In this document: piece after piece, positions 23,309 to 33,340 of the stretch
Position numbering within the stretch: position 1 is the first letter of the stretch
Layout: every line of letters begins with the position of its first letter
From: Archivesica marissinica
Taxonomy: Eukaryota; Mollusca; Bivalvia; Venerida; Vesicomyidae
NCBI GenBank assembly: GCA_014843695.1
Contig: CM026400.1
Span: 44,669,138-44,733,137 of the forward strand
Reading direction: 5' to 3'
Length of the DNA stretch: 64,000 bases
Program-made: the position numbers and the translations under genes
The notes under the pieces: generated by a model
Database searches by the model: none
What the model was told of the DNA's origin: nothing
Seen by the model: the letters and a program-made list of their open reading frames with translations, nothing else

Positions 23309-23466
23309 TTAACTCTTTGCACGCTAGCGGCACTTTTACATTCGTATAGTGGAGCTAACGCACTTGGTTGAATAGCAAGCAACATAGATCAACGCAACGC
23401 CGCGTCTGATCAGGATCTATGTTGTTTGCAGATGTGATTTTATTTACTCAGCAGGCAAAGGGTTAA
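23309..23466. mobile_element. piggyBac-like MITE, 158 bp
   Basis: TTAACTCTTTGCACGC on the left and GCAAAGGGTTAA on the right (reversed TTAACCCTTTGC), with TTAA at both edges. An internal hairpin has arms CAACATAGATC and GATCTATGTTG. Same layout as 31698-31927. Terminal CCC after TTAA is typical of piggyBac ends. Confidence 0.7.
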
Positions 23467-24125
23467 ATACGGATGTTAGAGGCGTGGCTTTGCTGCCAAT
23501 GATATGTATGTCCTAGGTAGATGAGTGTTGGTGTATAGTTCACATACCGGTAAATATGTTTACAAGAACATCAGTATGCTAACATAACAAGTTTAGGCCA
23601 TTACTGGGTATATGGCTTTGATAGTGACTGAGTGTTATTTTTAAATGTTCTTGGAAATGGCCTAACAAAAGTGTATGTATAGTGGCAAGCCTATAGTGTA
23701 TACTACTGTTCTTAGAAATGAAAAAGGGTTTTTGGTTTTGAAACCGAAACCATTTGTCCAGACCCCAAGCGTTTGTGATTTTGATTTTAGCTTAGTGCGT
23801 TCTTTCAATCGCCATTTCATCGTAGCACCGTTTCTCTATAACAAATCATACTAGATTACTGATTAGCGGCTGCTCCCCAGTTTTACCATGTATATTATGC
23901 TTTGACTGCATGCAATGATGTCGGTATCTGTGATAAAAGTATCTTGTAATTCTACTTATTGAATGGCTCTGTACGGTGTTAATTTTATATGTTTTTATGT
24001 TTACTGTAACGTACATAGATGAGACTAAGCTAAAGATGAACACTAAACTACTGTAGAAACAAATGTGCATACAACATTTCGCAGCATGTCCTATTTAAAT
24101 TGCTTCAATAAAACACGTGACACTC
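23467..24125. other. No recognised feature
   Basis: AT-rich; no terminal repeats, tRNA boxes or convincing ORFs. Confidence 0.35.
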
Positions 24126-24139
24126 GCGTGTAAAAGTAA

Positions 24140-24400
24140 AAGTAAAGTGTTTGTTTATTAAAGTGTCACCCCTATTTAAAGGGCCAGCCATTTCTGACTT
24201 ATGAGACACCTCTTTTTTCGAACATCAGTACTTCCCGAATCCTATGCTTGTATGCCAGACGCCAGGCTGGTAGGCAATCGGTAACCATTATTTAACTAGC
24301 TGGCGGCTCACCAACCGGCCATATCAGAACGAACCCCTGACGAGATTTGAACCTTCGACCTCCTGCTCCGTAGGCAGACGTGTAAGTTGGACCGGAATGG
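24140..24400 (-). mobile_element. SINE G, near full length
   Basis: Reversed copy from AAGTGTTTGTTTATTAAAGT through GGGCCAGCCATTTCTGACTT to GACCTCCTGCTCCGTAGGCA; the last part is the Arg-like tRNA head. Confidence 0.8.
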
Positions 24401-24759
24401 GCTCAAACATTCCAAATTGTTTGGTGACATTTCGCATCCTAACTTTCTTGGTGACATTCCAACTTGTTATTCTTGTATTCTAACTGTCTGCTTTAGTTGA
24501 ACCATTAAACTAGACAGCGAGTTTTGTTATTTGAAATGACAATTTTCTTTTGACTTCCGTGTTCCTATAGAAGGTGATTTAAAGTGTTATACAGGTTAAA
24601 ATTTCTCTTCATGAGGGTCGATGGAGTAACTATCACCCGCATGGTCTTGAACATTTGTATGGATAGGGCTGTGGCCATGTGCTTTGACAGCGGTTTCCCA
24701 GACCACGCATAACTAGGGACATACTAGGGACACGTGAAAAACGGAAACAGCGTATGAAC

Positions 24760-24965
24760 ATATAAAATAATGAATCATATAATATTTATAAACCGTGAAT
24801 CATTATGGAAATTAACAATACAAACAATGAAACAATAATAATTAACTTTATAAAACAATGAATCATATAATATTTATAAACCGTGAATCATTATGGAAAT
24901 TAACAATACAAACAATGAAACAATAATAATTAACTTTATAAAATAATGAATCAAATATTATGAAA
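24760..24965. repeat. 88-bp tandem repeat, 2.3 copies
   Basis: The AATGAATCATATAATATTTA unit recurs 88 bp later almost unchanged, then a third partial unit. 24401-24759 has no recognised feature. Confidence 0.85.
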
Positions 24966-25019
24966 TTAACATTATAAAATAATGAATAAAATATATGAAA
25001 ATAACATTACAATTTAGTT

Positions 25020-25225
25020 TATACAAATTTATGTTAGTTCGATTGCGAAACAAGTTCTTACATGTTATATTAATCACTCCCGAGACCTCATTCCTGATGG
25101 AATCCTTTGTCACCAGGGATAGAGAAGAGGCAACGTGGAATTTAAATGTGTTGCTTAAGGCCACAATCGTAACGGCTCCAGCGAGGCCCGAGAAGAGGAG
25201 AGAGAAGGGGCAATGTGGTATTTAA
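25020..25225 (-). mobile_element. SINE C, headless, with duplicated segment
   Basis: Reversed tail (GATTGCGAAACAAGTTCTTA), TSATTCCTGATGGAATCC-type centre and GGCAACGTGGAATTTAAATG. A second GAGAAGGGGCAATGTGG is appended at 25200, suggesting partial internal duplication. Confidence 0.65.
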
Positions 25226-25269
25226 ATATACGAATCTAATATAAAACAAGATTCAAATTTCACAGTCTA

Positions 25270-25521
25270 TATTTTTTTAAACTTTATTTAATTTACAACG
25301 ATTGCGAAGCAAGTTTTAACAACTTATATTAATCACTTTCGTTGGCGCGGATGAAAGCGTAAATGAGGTCATTCGTGTGGGAGGAAACCGGAGTACCCGG
25401 AGAAAACCCACCTGTCCGATCTGGCGACAACCGTCCATCTCACATACTTCCCGGTCCGAGGATCTAACCCGGGTTGCATTGGTGAGAAGCGAGCGCACTA
25501 ACCACTGCGTTTATCGGACAG
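25270..25521 (-). mobile_element. SINE B, full length
   Basis: Tail AAACTTTATTTAATTTACAA, V-like core CCGGAGTACCCGGAGAAAAC (reverse), B box ATCTAACCC and A box to TCGGACAG. Confidence 0.82.
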
Positions 25522-25629
25522 TATATATCAAAATATATGAGAAGAATTGGATAAGAGTCTTTCATTTTATAATATTATTTTAGTAAATTGATATGAGTAA
25601 TATATTCATTGTACAAACTGCATAATATA

Positions 25630-25860
25630 CGCGTAGCGCCCAACACAGTACCAATATTTTACATATTGGATCCGTTTGAGGCTTATATCTTACTTAAAAC
25701 ACACACTTATATAACAAAATCCAACTAATTAAAATTGTTAATTTCGTACATGTACGCGTAGGATTTAATATAATAGGCTGACCTTTTGACAGCAGTCCAA
25801 TATTAATAATACTGGACTGACTGCAAGTACAACGGTATGACGTCATGGCAGTCTTTTAAA
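25630..25860 (+). repeat. Dispersed repeat L, copy 1
   Basis: About 230 bp shared with 32580-32820 and 57470-57705: CCAATATTTTACATATTGGA (itself a small hairpin), GTTTGAGGCTTATATCTTAC, GGTATGACGTCAT. Class unknown; a MITE is possible. Confidence 0.6.
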
Positions 25861-25989
25861 GGGTAATACAATATATGTCAACACTAACTGATTGTTAACA
25901 TCAGAAACTACACATGATCAAATGTGTCAACACCGCAAATAGAACCTACAACTAATAAACTAACTGTCCTCGCTGCCTCCCCTCGCCTT

Positions 25990-25990
<1 letters not shown>

Positions 25991-26067
<77 letters not shown>

Positions 26068-26270
26068 TTTTTTCTCCCTCTCTCTTCGCTCCCCTTTCCT
26101 CTCCCTTCTCTTCCTCTCCTCTCCCCTTCCTCTCCTCTCCTCGGCGTCTCTCCTCGCATCTCCTCGCCTCGCTCTTCTCCTCTCCCCTTCCTCTCTTCTA
26201 CTCTCCCTTCTGTTCCTCCCATCCCCTCCCCTCGCCTCTCCTCTCCTCTCCGCTCTCTCTCTCTCTCTCT
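25991..26270. repeat. Poly-T and CT-rich low complexity
   Basis: About 75 T residues with two G interruptions, then about 200 bp of TCTCCTCTCC-type pyrimidine sequence ending in (CT)n. ORFs on both strands here are low-complexity artefacts. Confidence 0.95.
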
Positions 26271-27605
26271 GATCATAATCCACTGTCCAGTTTCCCAATA
26301 TGTGCACCCCGAGACCAAGGCTAGAGAAAGGATATGTGTCTTATAATTAAAGCAAACTAGTTCTTTATTTCTAACACGGAGAAGGTCAAAAAACGCAACA
26401 AAACACAAAACCAAACATACAAAATTGAAGTTGTTGCAAAGTTGTATAACATGGCCGATCAATAAACACTTCAATAAACACTTCGTACCCATATTCATTG
26501 CTAAAAGTTAAGTATTATAAATTTAATTTTACATGTGGTCATATTTGTAAATCAGAACACACCCGTTTATTTAATTCAGAGCGGCATTGTAGATTAATAT
26601 TACATGGCATATACATAGATTCATTAATTAAATTCCATTCAGATGTCCCATCACATGAGAACACACATAATAATTATAACATCAATAGAATGCATGCTAG
26701 CACAAACATATAGAAAACATACGCATTTATTGTGCGTAATTGCTATTTCCTCCCAATTATAGCTAAAATAATTCTCCATTTTGATCTTAATCGTAATGGT
26801 AAATGCCATCTCAAGACCAAATTTAGAGTTACATGTGCACTCCATATGCACATTCTGAATACTATGCAACGCTATAACGCTGTTCCACCATCAGTCTATC
26901 TTGTTCGAAAACGAAGATAACAAGATTCGGCCAGTGGATAACAAGTATACACATACAGCATTATTATATGTATTACATACATCGGCTATATAACAAATTA
27001 TTAAATATATTATTCAATAGTATATAGCATCACAAGTATACCTGTAACAGCATTATCATATATATTTTCCTACCGCAAAATCTGTTTAGAAAACAACAGT
27101 AAAATCAAAGGAATACAACTAAACCGACCAAGATTCATTTCGGGATAAATCGGACTGTATCTGTCAAGGGAGGTAATAGAAAAATCAGCAATGTTTCTTA
27201 TCCAATAAAACATGTTTAAATGCAGCGAATGGGGACCAGGCAACTTGTTCAGCACCAGTGAGTACGCATACGTATACCAGCAACATTTAACCATTTAAAA
27301 CGTTGCATGGCAACATAATACAACACGTTCCCAAAAACAATATTGCTACCATAGTAACGTGTAACAGATGTAGAAATAAATGCACTGACTATGTTGTCCA
27401 CAGAGACCGTATTGTAGCCAAACTGACAAGCACCAAACATATATATCTAAAATGCCTATATATGGACACATGAGACTTTCGTGACAAAATCAACAAAGCG
27501 GTGATAACAACTAATATATAACCACAAAACAACTGACGAAAGCTTGAAACCAAACTTTAGTACATAAAATACAAATTGGGACTGCAACAATTCGCAGACA
27601 ATGTA
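26271..27605. other. No recognised repeat; one doubtful minus ORF
   Basis: AT-rich. A 63-codon minus ORF at 27249-27440 follows a GCATTTTAG acceptor-like site and has ordinary composition (FGYNTVSVDNIVSAF, MQRFKWLNVAGI), but no downstream exon or domain could be tied to it. Confidence 0.3.
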
Positions 27606-27609
27606 GATT

Positions 27610-27770
27610 AGTTCATACAAATGTAACGTAGCTCGATGGCGAAACAAGTTTATACAACATTATATTAATCGCTCTCGAGACCTCATTGCTGGTGGAATCC
27701 ATCGCCACTAGGGAGAGAATAGTCGGCGTGGAATGTAAATGACTTGCCTAAGGGTACAATCACTACACAA
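27610..27770 (-). mobile_element. SINE C, headless
   Basis: Reversed: AGCTCGATGGCGAAACAAGT, ATTAATCGCTCTCGAGACCT, GACTTGCCTAAGGGTACAAT; the head is absent. Confidence 0.75.
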
Positions 27771-27879
27771 TTTAATTAGCACGTACTACACGTGCATAAA
27801 TCTAAACTTGTTATTTATACTGTAATGAAATATCAGCATAGACATAATGATTTAAGGGTCTCGTACATGTATAAATACA

Positions 27880-27965
27880 CTCCAGACATCGTGGCTCTGG
27901 TGGGGTTCGAACTCACAACCTGCCCATTAAGATGCAGCCACCATATCCATTAAACGACCGAATCA
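27880..27965 (-). mobile_element. tRNA-like SINE head, unassigned family
   Basis: Reversed, GGTTGTGAGTTCGAACCCCA forms a B box, with an upstream A-box-like TTTAATGGATATGGTGG. It matches none of the better represented families. Followed at 28062-28100 by an orphan SINE C tail. Confidence 0.4.
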
Positions 27966-28195
27966 TGAATATTTCTCTCTAAAGATTAACAAAGTATTAC
28001 TGAATTGTTTATTTGTTAGTATTTAAGGTTTAAAGTCGCACAAAGGCTTGGGTCATAGCGAGTACTTGTTTCGCAATCGAGCTAAAATAAATGTGTATAC
28101 ACCTAACTGTCTCTCCAGCTATTATTGGCGGAGGAAGACCAATGGAGTCACTCAGAGCAGTATTGCAGGCACGGACGGACGGACGGGCATCCCCC

Positions 28196-28430
28196 GAATT
28201 ACAACCAGCGATCTACAGCTGACCAGCGGAATAGCTGATCACATTAAAGAAGTAGACACCCAATGGGCTCAATGGAATTACAACCACCGATCTACTGCTG
28301 ACCAGCGGAATAGCTGATCACATTAAAGAAGTAGACACCCAATGGGCTCAATGGAATTCGAACCTACAGAGCGGTGAGGGGCAAGTGATTTGAAGCCAAC
28401 GGAGGCCCCTACTGAATAGTATTATGTTGT
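28196..28430 (-). repeat. 79-bp duplication next to SINE H head
   Basis: Two 79-bp units (GAATTACAACCAGCGATCTA, then GACCAGCGGAATAGCTGATC) are followed by GAATTCGAACCTACAGAGCG and AAGTGATTTGAAGCCAACGG, which reversed is a tRNA-like head with B box GGTTCGAATTC. Confidence 0.65.
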
Positions 28431-28641
28431 GTTACAAAAAATGCAATTCCTATAAAACATAGACGAGTATTATATAACATATATCGTAGAGCATCCTAGG
28501 AAAACGTGACTTCTTGGATAATATAAATGGCATATAAACAGTTACAGTGATTGAGACAGTTTGCAAAGCATAAAATGGCACCTTTTAATTCATTTTTTAA
28601 ATGAGCGATACGGGTAGTTATATAGTTTAGGCATTGTAAAT

Positions 28642-28955
28642 AATGCCATACAGACGGATCTGTAGTCCAGTGGTAACACGCTGGACTGGTAATCCAGGGA
28701 TCGCAGGTTCGACCCCCTGTCTGATCCTAAAACAATTAACAGTCTTTCAGATGGGACATTAAACCGAGGTCTCGTGTCGGTGCTGTACACCGTGCACGTA
28801 AAAGAACCAGAGGAGGCTCTGGAATGGGTCTCTGTCTGTATCATTGCACTATCCTCCAAAAATCAAAAATGACTAATCACTTCAGGAGGCGTCGTTCATA
28901 TGGGTAACCGGTAGCGACGATAAATAAACGTAAAACACACAATGCCATACAGACA
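28642..28955 (+). mobile_element. SINE A, full length with TSD
   Basis: Direct repeats AATGCCATACAGAC at 28642-28655 and 28941-28954 (the last four bases overlap the SINE start). Complete head, body and AAATAAACGTAAAACACAC tail. Confidence 0.9.
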
Positions 28956-29870
28956 CAGACAATTAACACAGATATATAAATTTATAAATTTACACAAATA
29001 TCCTTAAAATATTATATGTATCATATATAAGATATCCATGTTCATCCAACATTGTTTATTTAGTTCGAAGTGACGGGGAGGGCTGTAAATAATGTTGTTA
29101 TAACTTGTAGCCCAACCCATTTGCTTTTTTTCCCCCTTGACAAAACAAATGTATCGTATACTGCAATCATATAATTACATATTAATCTCTGATGTGTTCT
29201 TAGTATTGTATGTATATATAGAGAATATTAGGACTAAAACATTTTTTTCTCCGAATCGCCTAATAAATTAAAATGTATAAGACAGTAACCTAATATTCTA
29301 TTTATCCTACATTCTGAGTGTGCACCCGACACAAAAACAAAAAACTAGCCATGACAGCTTACAAACTCTATCTTTCTATTTATAGATAAATGATAAATGA
29401 CATTTCTCTGACTACAGTAGTTTCCAGAGGGGTCTCATCGAGTGCTGTTAATTCATCCCAAACAACCTGAAAGTGTTGCCTGTAGCCTGTACACGACTTT
29501 CTTCTTGGGACATTTTCCAAACTCAGCAGACAACACAATGTGACGACAGACGCTTTATTTATTTACAAACCGTAATCTGGGTCATAAAAGTAGTCCGTCA
29601 CGAAAGCTTTATTAGGCACTGACTTATAAAGCAAACTTTATTAGGCAGGCCGTTTTTGTACGTTATTTCGCATGAAGGTAGGATAAATGTAATGTATTGT
29701 ATGAAAAAATGCAATAAAATATTATTAAATATATAAGATGTAAATATCACAGTCGGGAATTAGTTACATGTAACATGAACGTGGTGAAAATAATAACAAA
29801 ACAGGATGAAGACATCGTCACTAAATTTGAACCGCTCCCTACAATAAATTCTGCGTTAACGAGAGATTCT
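28956..29870. other. No gene; repeat-related segment at 29050-29150
   Basis: AT-rich. GGAGGGCTGTAAATAATGTT, then AACTTGTAGCCCAACCCATT resemble 2270-2350. Nothing else recognised. Confidence 0.35.
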
Positions 29871-29879
29871 TCTGTTTCC

Positions 29880-30015
29880 CGTTGTGTCACGTGTTCTGTA
29901 TAGTGTGTCACGATATCTACGACATTTTGTGATTGGCTGGTTTCTCTTTGGGCGGAAGTAATACGCGTGGTAACTATTGACGACTCGGTTGTTTTTTCTT
30001 TCGTTGCTGTAAGAT
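29880..30015 (+). promoter_or_regulatory. Candidate promoter and 5' exon
   Basis: A locally GC-richer stretch has CACGTG (about 29889), an inverted CCAAT box (GATTGGC, 29931-29937) and a GC box (GGGCGG, 29950-29955), then a pyrimidine run ending at a possible donor TTGCT|GTAAGA (30008/30009). No ATG-initiated ORF follows. If real it would drive a + strand gene; the only + candidate downstream is the short ORF at 37328. Confidence 0.22.
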
Positions 30016-30056
30016 AAAATCACTTAACGATGTAACACTCACACTAACGTTACCAA

Positions 30057-30302
30057 CAGACGGATATGTAGTCCAGTGGTAACACGCTGGACTCGTAATC
30101 CAGGGATCGCAGGTTCGATCCCCCGTCTGACCCTAATAAAAATTAACAATCTTTCAGATCGGACTTTAAACCGAGGTCTCGTGTCGGTGCTGTACACCGT
30201 GCACGTAAAAGAACCAAAGGATACTCTGGAATGGCTAATCTCTTCAGGAGGCGTCGCTCATATGGGCAACCGGTAGCGGCGATAAATAAACGTAAAACAC
30301 TC
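30057..30302 (+). mobile_element. SINE A with internal deletion
   Basis: Intact head and tail, but about 40 bp between CTCTGGAATGG and CTAATCTCTTC are missing. Confidence 0.88.
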
Positions 30303-30304
30303 AT

Positions 30305-30545
30305 ACTAGTTATGGAAGCGGTTAGAATGGCAGTTATAGACTGGCTGTGGCATTTAGTGAACAATGTGCAAACAACATAGATCCAGATCAGCCATGTCAC
30401 GTTTAGCTCCACTATCCGAATAGCAAACAGCATAGAGCCTTATCAGACGGTGTTGGTGTCGTCTGATCTGGTTTCCATCCGTTCTAATCACAGAAAGAAT
30501 TGCAAAATGGACTTTAGTCGTGATTGACAGGTTACGGGTTAATAC
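30305..30545. repeat. Possible diverged piggyBac-like MITE
   Basis: AACAACATAGATCCAGATCA and AACAGCATAGAGCCTTATCA resemble the internal hairpin arms of 23309-23466. Terminal TTAA repeats are not convincing. Confidence 0.3.
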
Positions 30546-30704
30546 AGTACCATGCGTGATTCAGAATACACATAGAACCAAACATTGTAGATGAAGGATG
30601 CACTTCTTTAGGGAGAGTTCTAGACTTAGGAGGGTTGTGTTAGCATAATAATAGAGAGTACATGTTACAACAACAACAACAACTGAAAGCACAATGACGT
30701 AACA

Positions 30705-30760
30705 GCGATAAACCCTTTCAACACTACATACCTCTAAATAGTCCTTACACAAAGTGTAGA
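30705..30760 (+). mobile_element. piggyBac-like MITE, left 55 bp only
   Basis: ACCCTTTCAACACTACATAC, then CTCTAAATAG and GTGTAGATCCAGATGA match the left end of the complete MITE at 31698. The match stops inside the first unit of the 40-bp satellite. Confidence 0.75.
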
Positions 30761-31557
30761 TCCAGATGACTTCAAATCACTTGGTTCGAATCCCACTAGA
30801 TCCAGATGACTTCAAATCACTTGGTTCGAATCCCACTAAATCCAGATGACGTCAAATCACTTAGTTCGAATCCCATTAGATCCAGATGACGTCAAATCAC
30901 TTGGTTCGAATCCCATTAGATCCAGATGACGTCAAATCACTTGGTTCGAATCCCACTAGATCCAGATGACTTCAAATCACTTGGTTCGAATCCCACTAGA
31001 TCCAGATGACGTCAAATCACTTGGTTCGAATCCCACTAGATCCAGATGACTTCAAATCACTTGGTTCGAATCCCATTAGATCCAGATGACGTCAAATCAC
31101 TTGGTTCGAATCCCACTAGATCCAGATGACTTCAAATCACTTGGTTCGAATCCCACTAGATCCAGATGACGTCAAATCACTTGGTTCGAATCCCACTAGA
31201 TCCAGATGACGTCAAATCACTTGGTTCGAATCCCACTAGATCCAGATGCCTTCAAATCACTTGGTTCGAATCACACTAGATCCAGATGACTTCAAATCAC
31301 TTGGTTCGAATCCCACTAGATCCAGATGACTTCAAATCACTTGGTTCGAATCCCACTAGATCCAGATGACTTCAAATCACTTTGTTCGAATCCCACTAGA
31401 TCCAGATGACTTCAAATCACTTGGTTCGAATCCCACTAGATCCAGATGACTTCAAATCACTTGGTTCGAATCCCACTAGATCCAGATGACTACAAATCAC
31501 TTGGTTCGAATCCCACTAGATCCAGATGACTTCAAATCACTTGGTTCGAATCCCACT
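30761..31557. repeat. 40-bp satellite with Pol III B box, 20 copies
   Basis: Monomer TCCAGATGACTTCAAATCAC, then TTGGTTCGAATCCCACTAGA. Each unit holds GGTTCGAATCC, a good B box. TAGATCCAGATGA comes from the adjacent MITE end; TTCAAATCACTTG with the B box matches the SINE H head. Variation is mostly GACTTC/GACGTC. No gene. Confidence 0.95.
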
Positions 31558-31559
31558 GC

Positions 31560-31660
31560 GGGTGTCGATTTATCTCATATAAATAAATCCAATTCCACAC
31601 AGCATCGGCTAGTGATTTGAAGTACACGACCCTAACAGCTCGGCCACTAAAGCATTTTAA
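31560..31660 (-). mobile_element. SINE H-like head
   Basis: Reversed: GTGGCCGAGCTGTTAGGG (A-box-like), then CTTCAAATCACTAGCCGATG. Borders the satellite on its right. Confidence 0.45.
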
Positions 31661-31697
31661 TTCATGTGTATGTTTCTTAAAGGACAAATTACCGATA

Positions 31698-31927
31698 TTA
31701 ACCCTTTCAACACCACATACCTCTAAATAGACTTACAAAAAGTGTAGATCCAGACGAGATGAGCCGTCTCATCAGGATCTGCACTTTTTACCAGTAATAT
31801 TACTATTTTTAGACAAAATTACCCATTTTGATAATGAACTGGTCCAAGTGTAATTTTCTTATTAAGTTATTGGTCTAAAAATATCATGCACCAGTCCATG
31901 TCAGTTACTTGGGGTTGAATGGGTTAA
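31698..31927. mobile_element. piggyBac-like MITE, 230 bp, complete
   Basis: TTAACCCTTTCAAC (31698-31711) and GTTGAATGGGTTAA (31914-31927) are inverted with one mismatch; TTAA is outermost on both sides and CCC follows it. An internal hairpin GTGTAGATCC/GGATCTGCAC lies near the left. No ORF. Confidence 0.82.
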
Positions 31928-31976
31928 ACCATCAAAATACCTATATATTGTCCTCTCTATATCAGAATGTTCGGGT

Positions 31977-32266
31977 ACAGACGGATCTGTAGTCCAGTGG
32001 TAACACGCTGGCCTGGTAATCCAGGATCGCAGGTTCGATCCCCCGTCTGACCATAATAAAATTAACAGTCTTTCAGATGGGACATTAATCCGAGGTCTCG
32101 TATCAGTGCTTTACACCGTGCGCGTAAAAGAACAAGATGAGACTCTGGAATGGGTCTCTGTCTGTATCATTGCACTATCCGCCTAACATCTAAATTGACT
32201 AATCTCTTCAGGAGGCGTCGCTCATATGGGCAACCGGTAGCGACGATAAATAAACGTAAAACACAC
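31977..32266 (+). mobile_element. SINE A, full length
   Basis: Head ACAGACGGATCTGTAGTCCA, B box GGTTCGATCCCCCG, tail CGATAAATAAACGTAAAACA. Confidence 0.9.
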
Positions 32267-32579
32267 AGAATTTTCAGCTTGAAAATCTTTTCAAGGGAAA
32301 CATAAATCGTCCAGCTTGTTATGAATATATATTACTAATTCCCTGCTAGGAACAATCGACACATAAACATCAAAATACCATAAGTAAATAAATATAACAC
32401 CTACTTGTTTCAATAGATGGCCTTATTACTTCGTTTGATGCGCCCGTTTCATACACTATGATCGCCTGACTGCTTACATACACATGGCGGGCCTCTACAC
32501 TTCTCTTCCTTCTTCCCGAAGCTATAATATACGAATATATGTATAGGATATAAGCCGATAACGATCCAATATGTAAATT

Positions 32580-32820
32580 ATTGGACTGTATGAGGCGCGT
32601 AGCGCCGAAGACAGTGCCAATATTTTACCTATTGGATCCATTTGAGGCTTATATCTTACTTAAAACACACACTTATTATAGCAAACAGTTACTGATTGAA
32701 ATTGTAAATTTCCTACATTTACGCTCAGGATTTAATAAAATACACTTGCCTTTTGACAGCAGTCCAATATTAATAATAATGGATTGCAAGTACAAAGGTA
32801 TGACGTCACGATAGTGTTTT
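32580..32820 (+). repeat. Dispersed repeat L, copy 2
   Basis: Same segments as copy 1 (CCAATATTTTACCTATTGGA, TTTGAGGCTTATATCTTACT, GGTATGACGTCAC). 32267-32579 has no recognised feature. Confidence 0.6.
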
Positions 32821-32840
32821 AATTTTAAATATATATATGA

Positions 32841-33197
32841 CTGTCCGATTAGCGCAGTGGTTAGCGCGCTCGCTTCTCGCCAATGCAACCCGGGTTCGAT
32901 CCTTATGATCCATATACGTATGTGAGATGGTACGATGGTCGCCAGATCGGACAGGTGGGTTTTCTCCGGGTACTCCGGTTTCCTGCTACATGAATGACCA
33001 CATATACGCTTTCATCCGCGACAACGAGAGTGATTAATATATGTTGTTAAATCTTGCTTCGCAATCGTTGTAAAATAAATAAAGTTTAAATCAATGACCA
33101 CATAATTATACGTTTTCATCCGAGCCAACGAGAGTGATTAATATAAGTTGTTAAAACTTGCTTAGCAATCGTTGTAAAATAAATAACATTTAAACTA
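32841..33197 (+). mobile_element. SINE B with duplicated tail
   Basis: Full copy 32841-33092 (CTGTCCGATTAGCGCAGTGG to AAATAAAGTTTAAAT), followed by a second 100-bp tail (ATGACCACATAATTATACGT, then CGAGAGTGATTAATATAAGT) to 33197. Confidence 0.82.
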
Positions 33198-33340
33198 AGA
33201 GTGTTAAAGATAAACGTTAGCTTTTCCTCATGGATGCATATACTTTGGAATATATGGAATCCACCGTGCCGTCTCACATACTATAACATTCTTCTATAGT
33301 ACATTAGTCACTATGTACACAGGGACCTCCATGGTTATGT

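Noticed and set aside
25908..26498. Lys- or Phe-rich ORFs
   Set aside because: Poly-T and CT-rich low complexity.
27249..27440. 63-codon minus ORF resembling a receptor fragment
   Set aside because: The resemblance is only loose, and no neighbouring exon or frame continues it.
30761..31557. CRISPR-like array
   Set aside because: No unique spacers: the whole 40 bp repeats, and the context is eukaryotic. The same holds for the other arrays.
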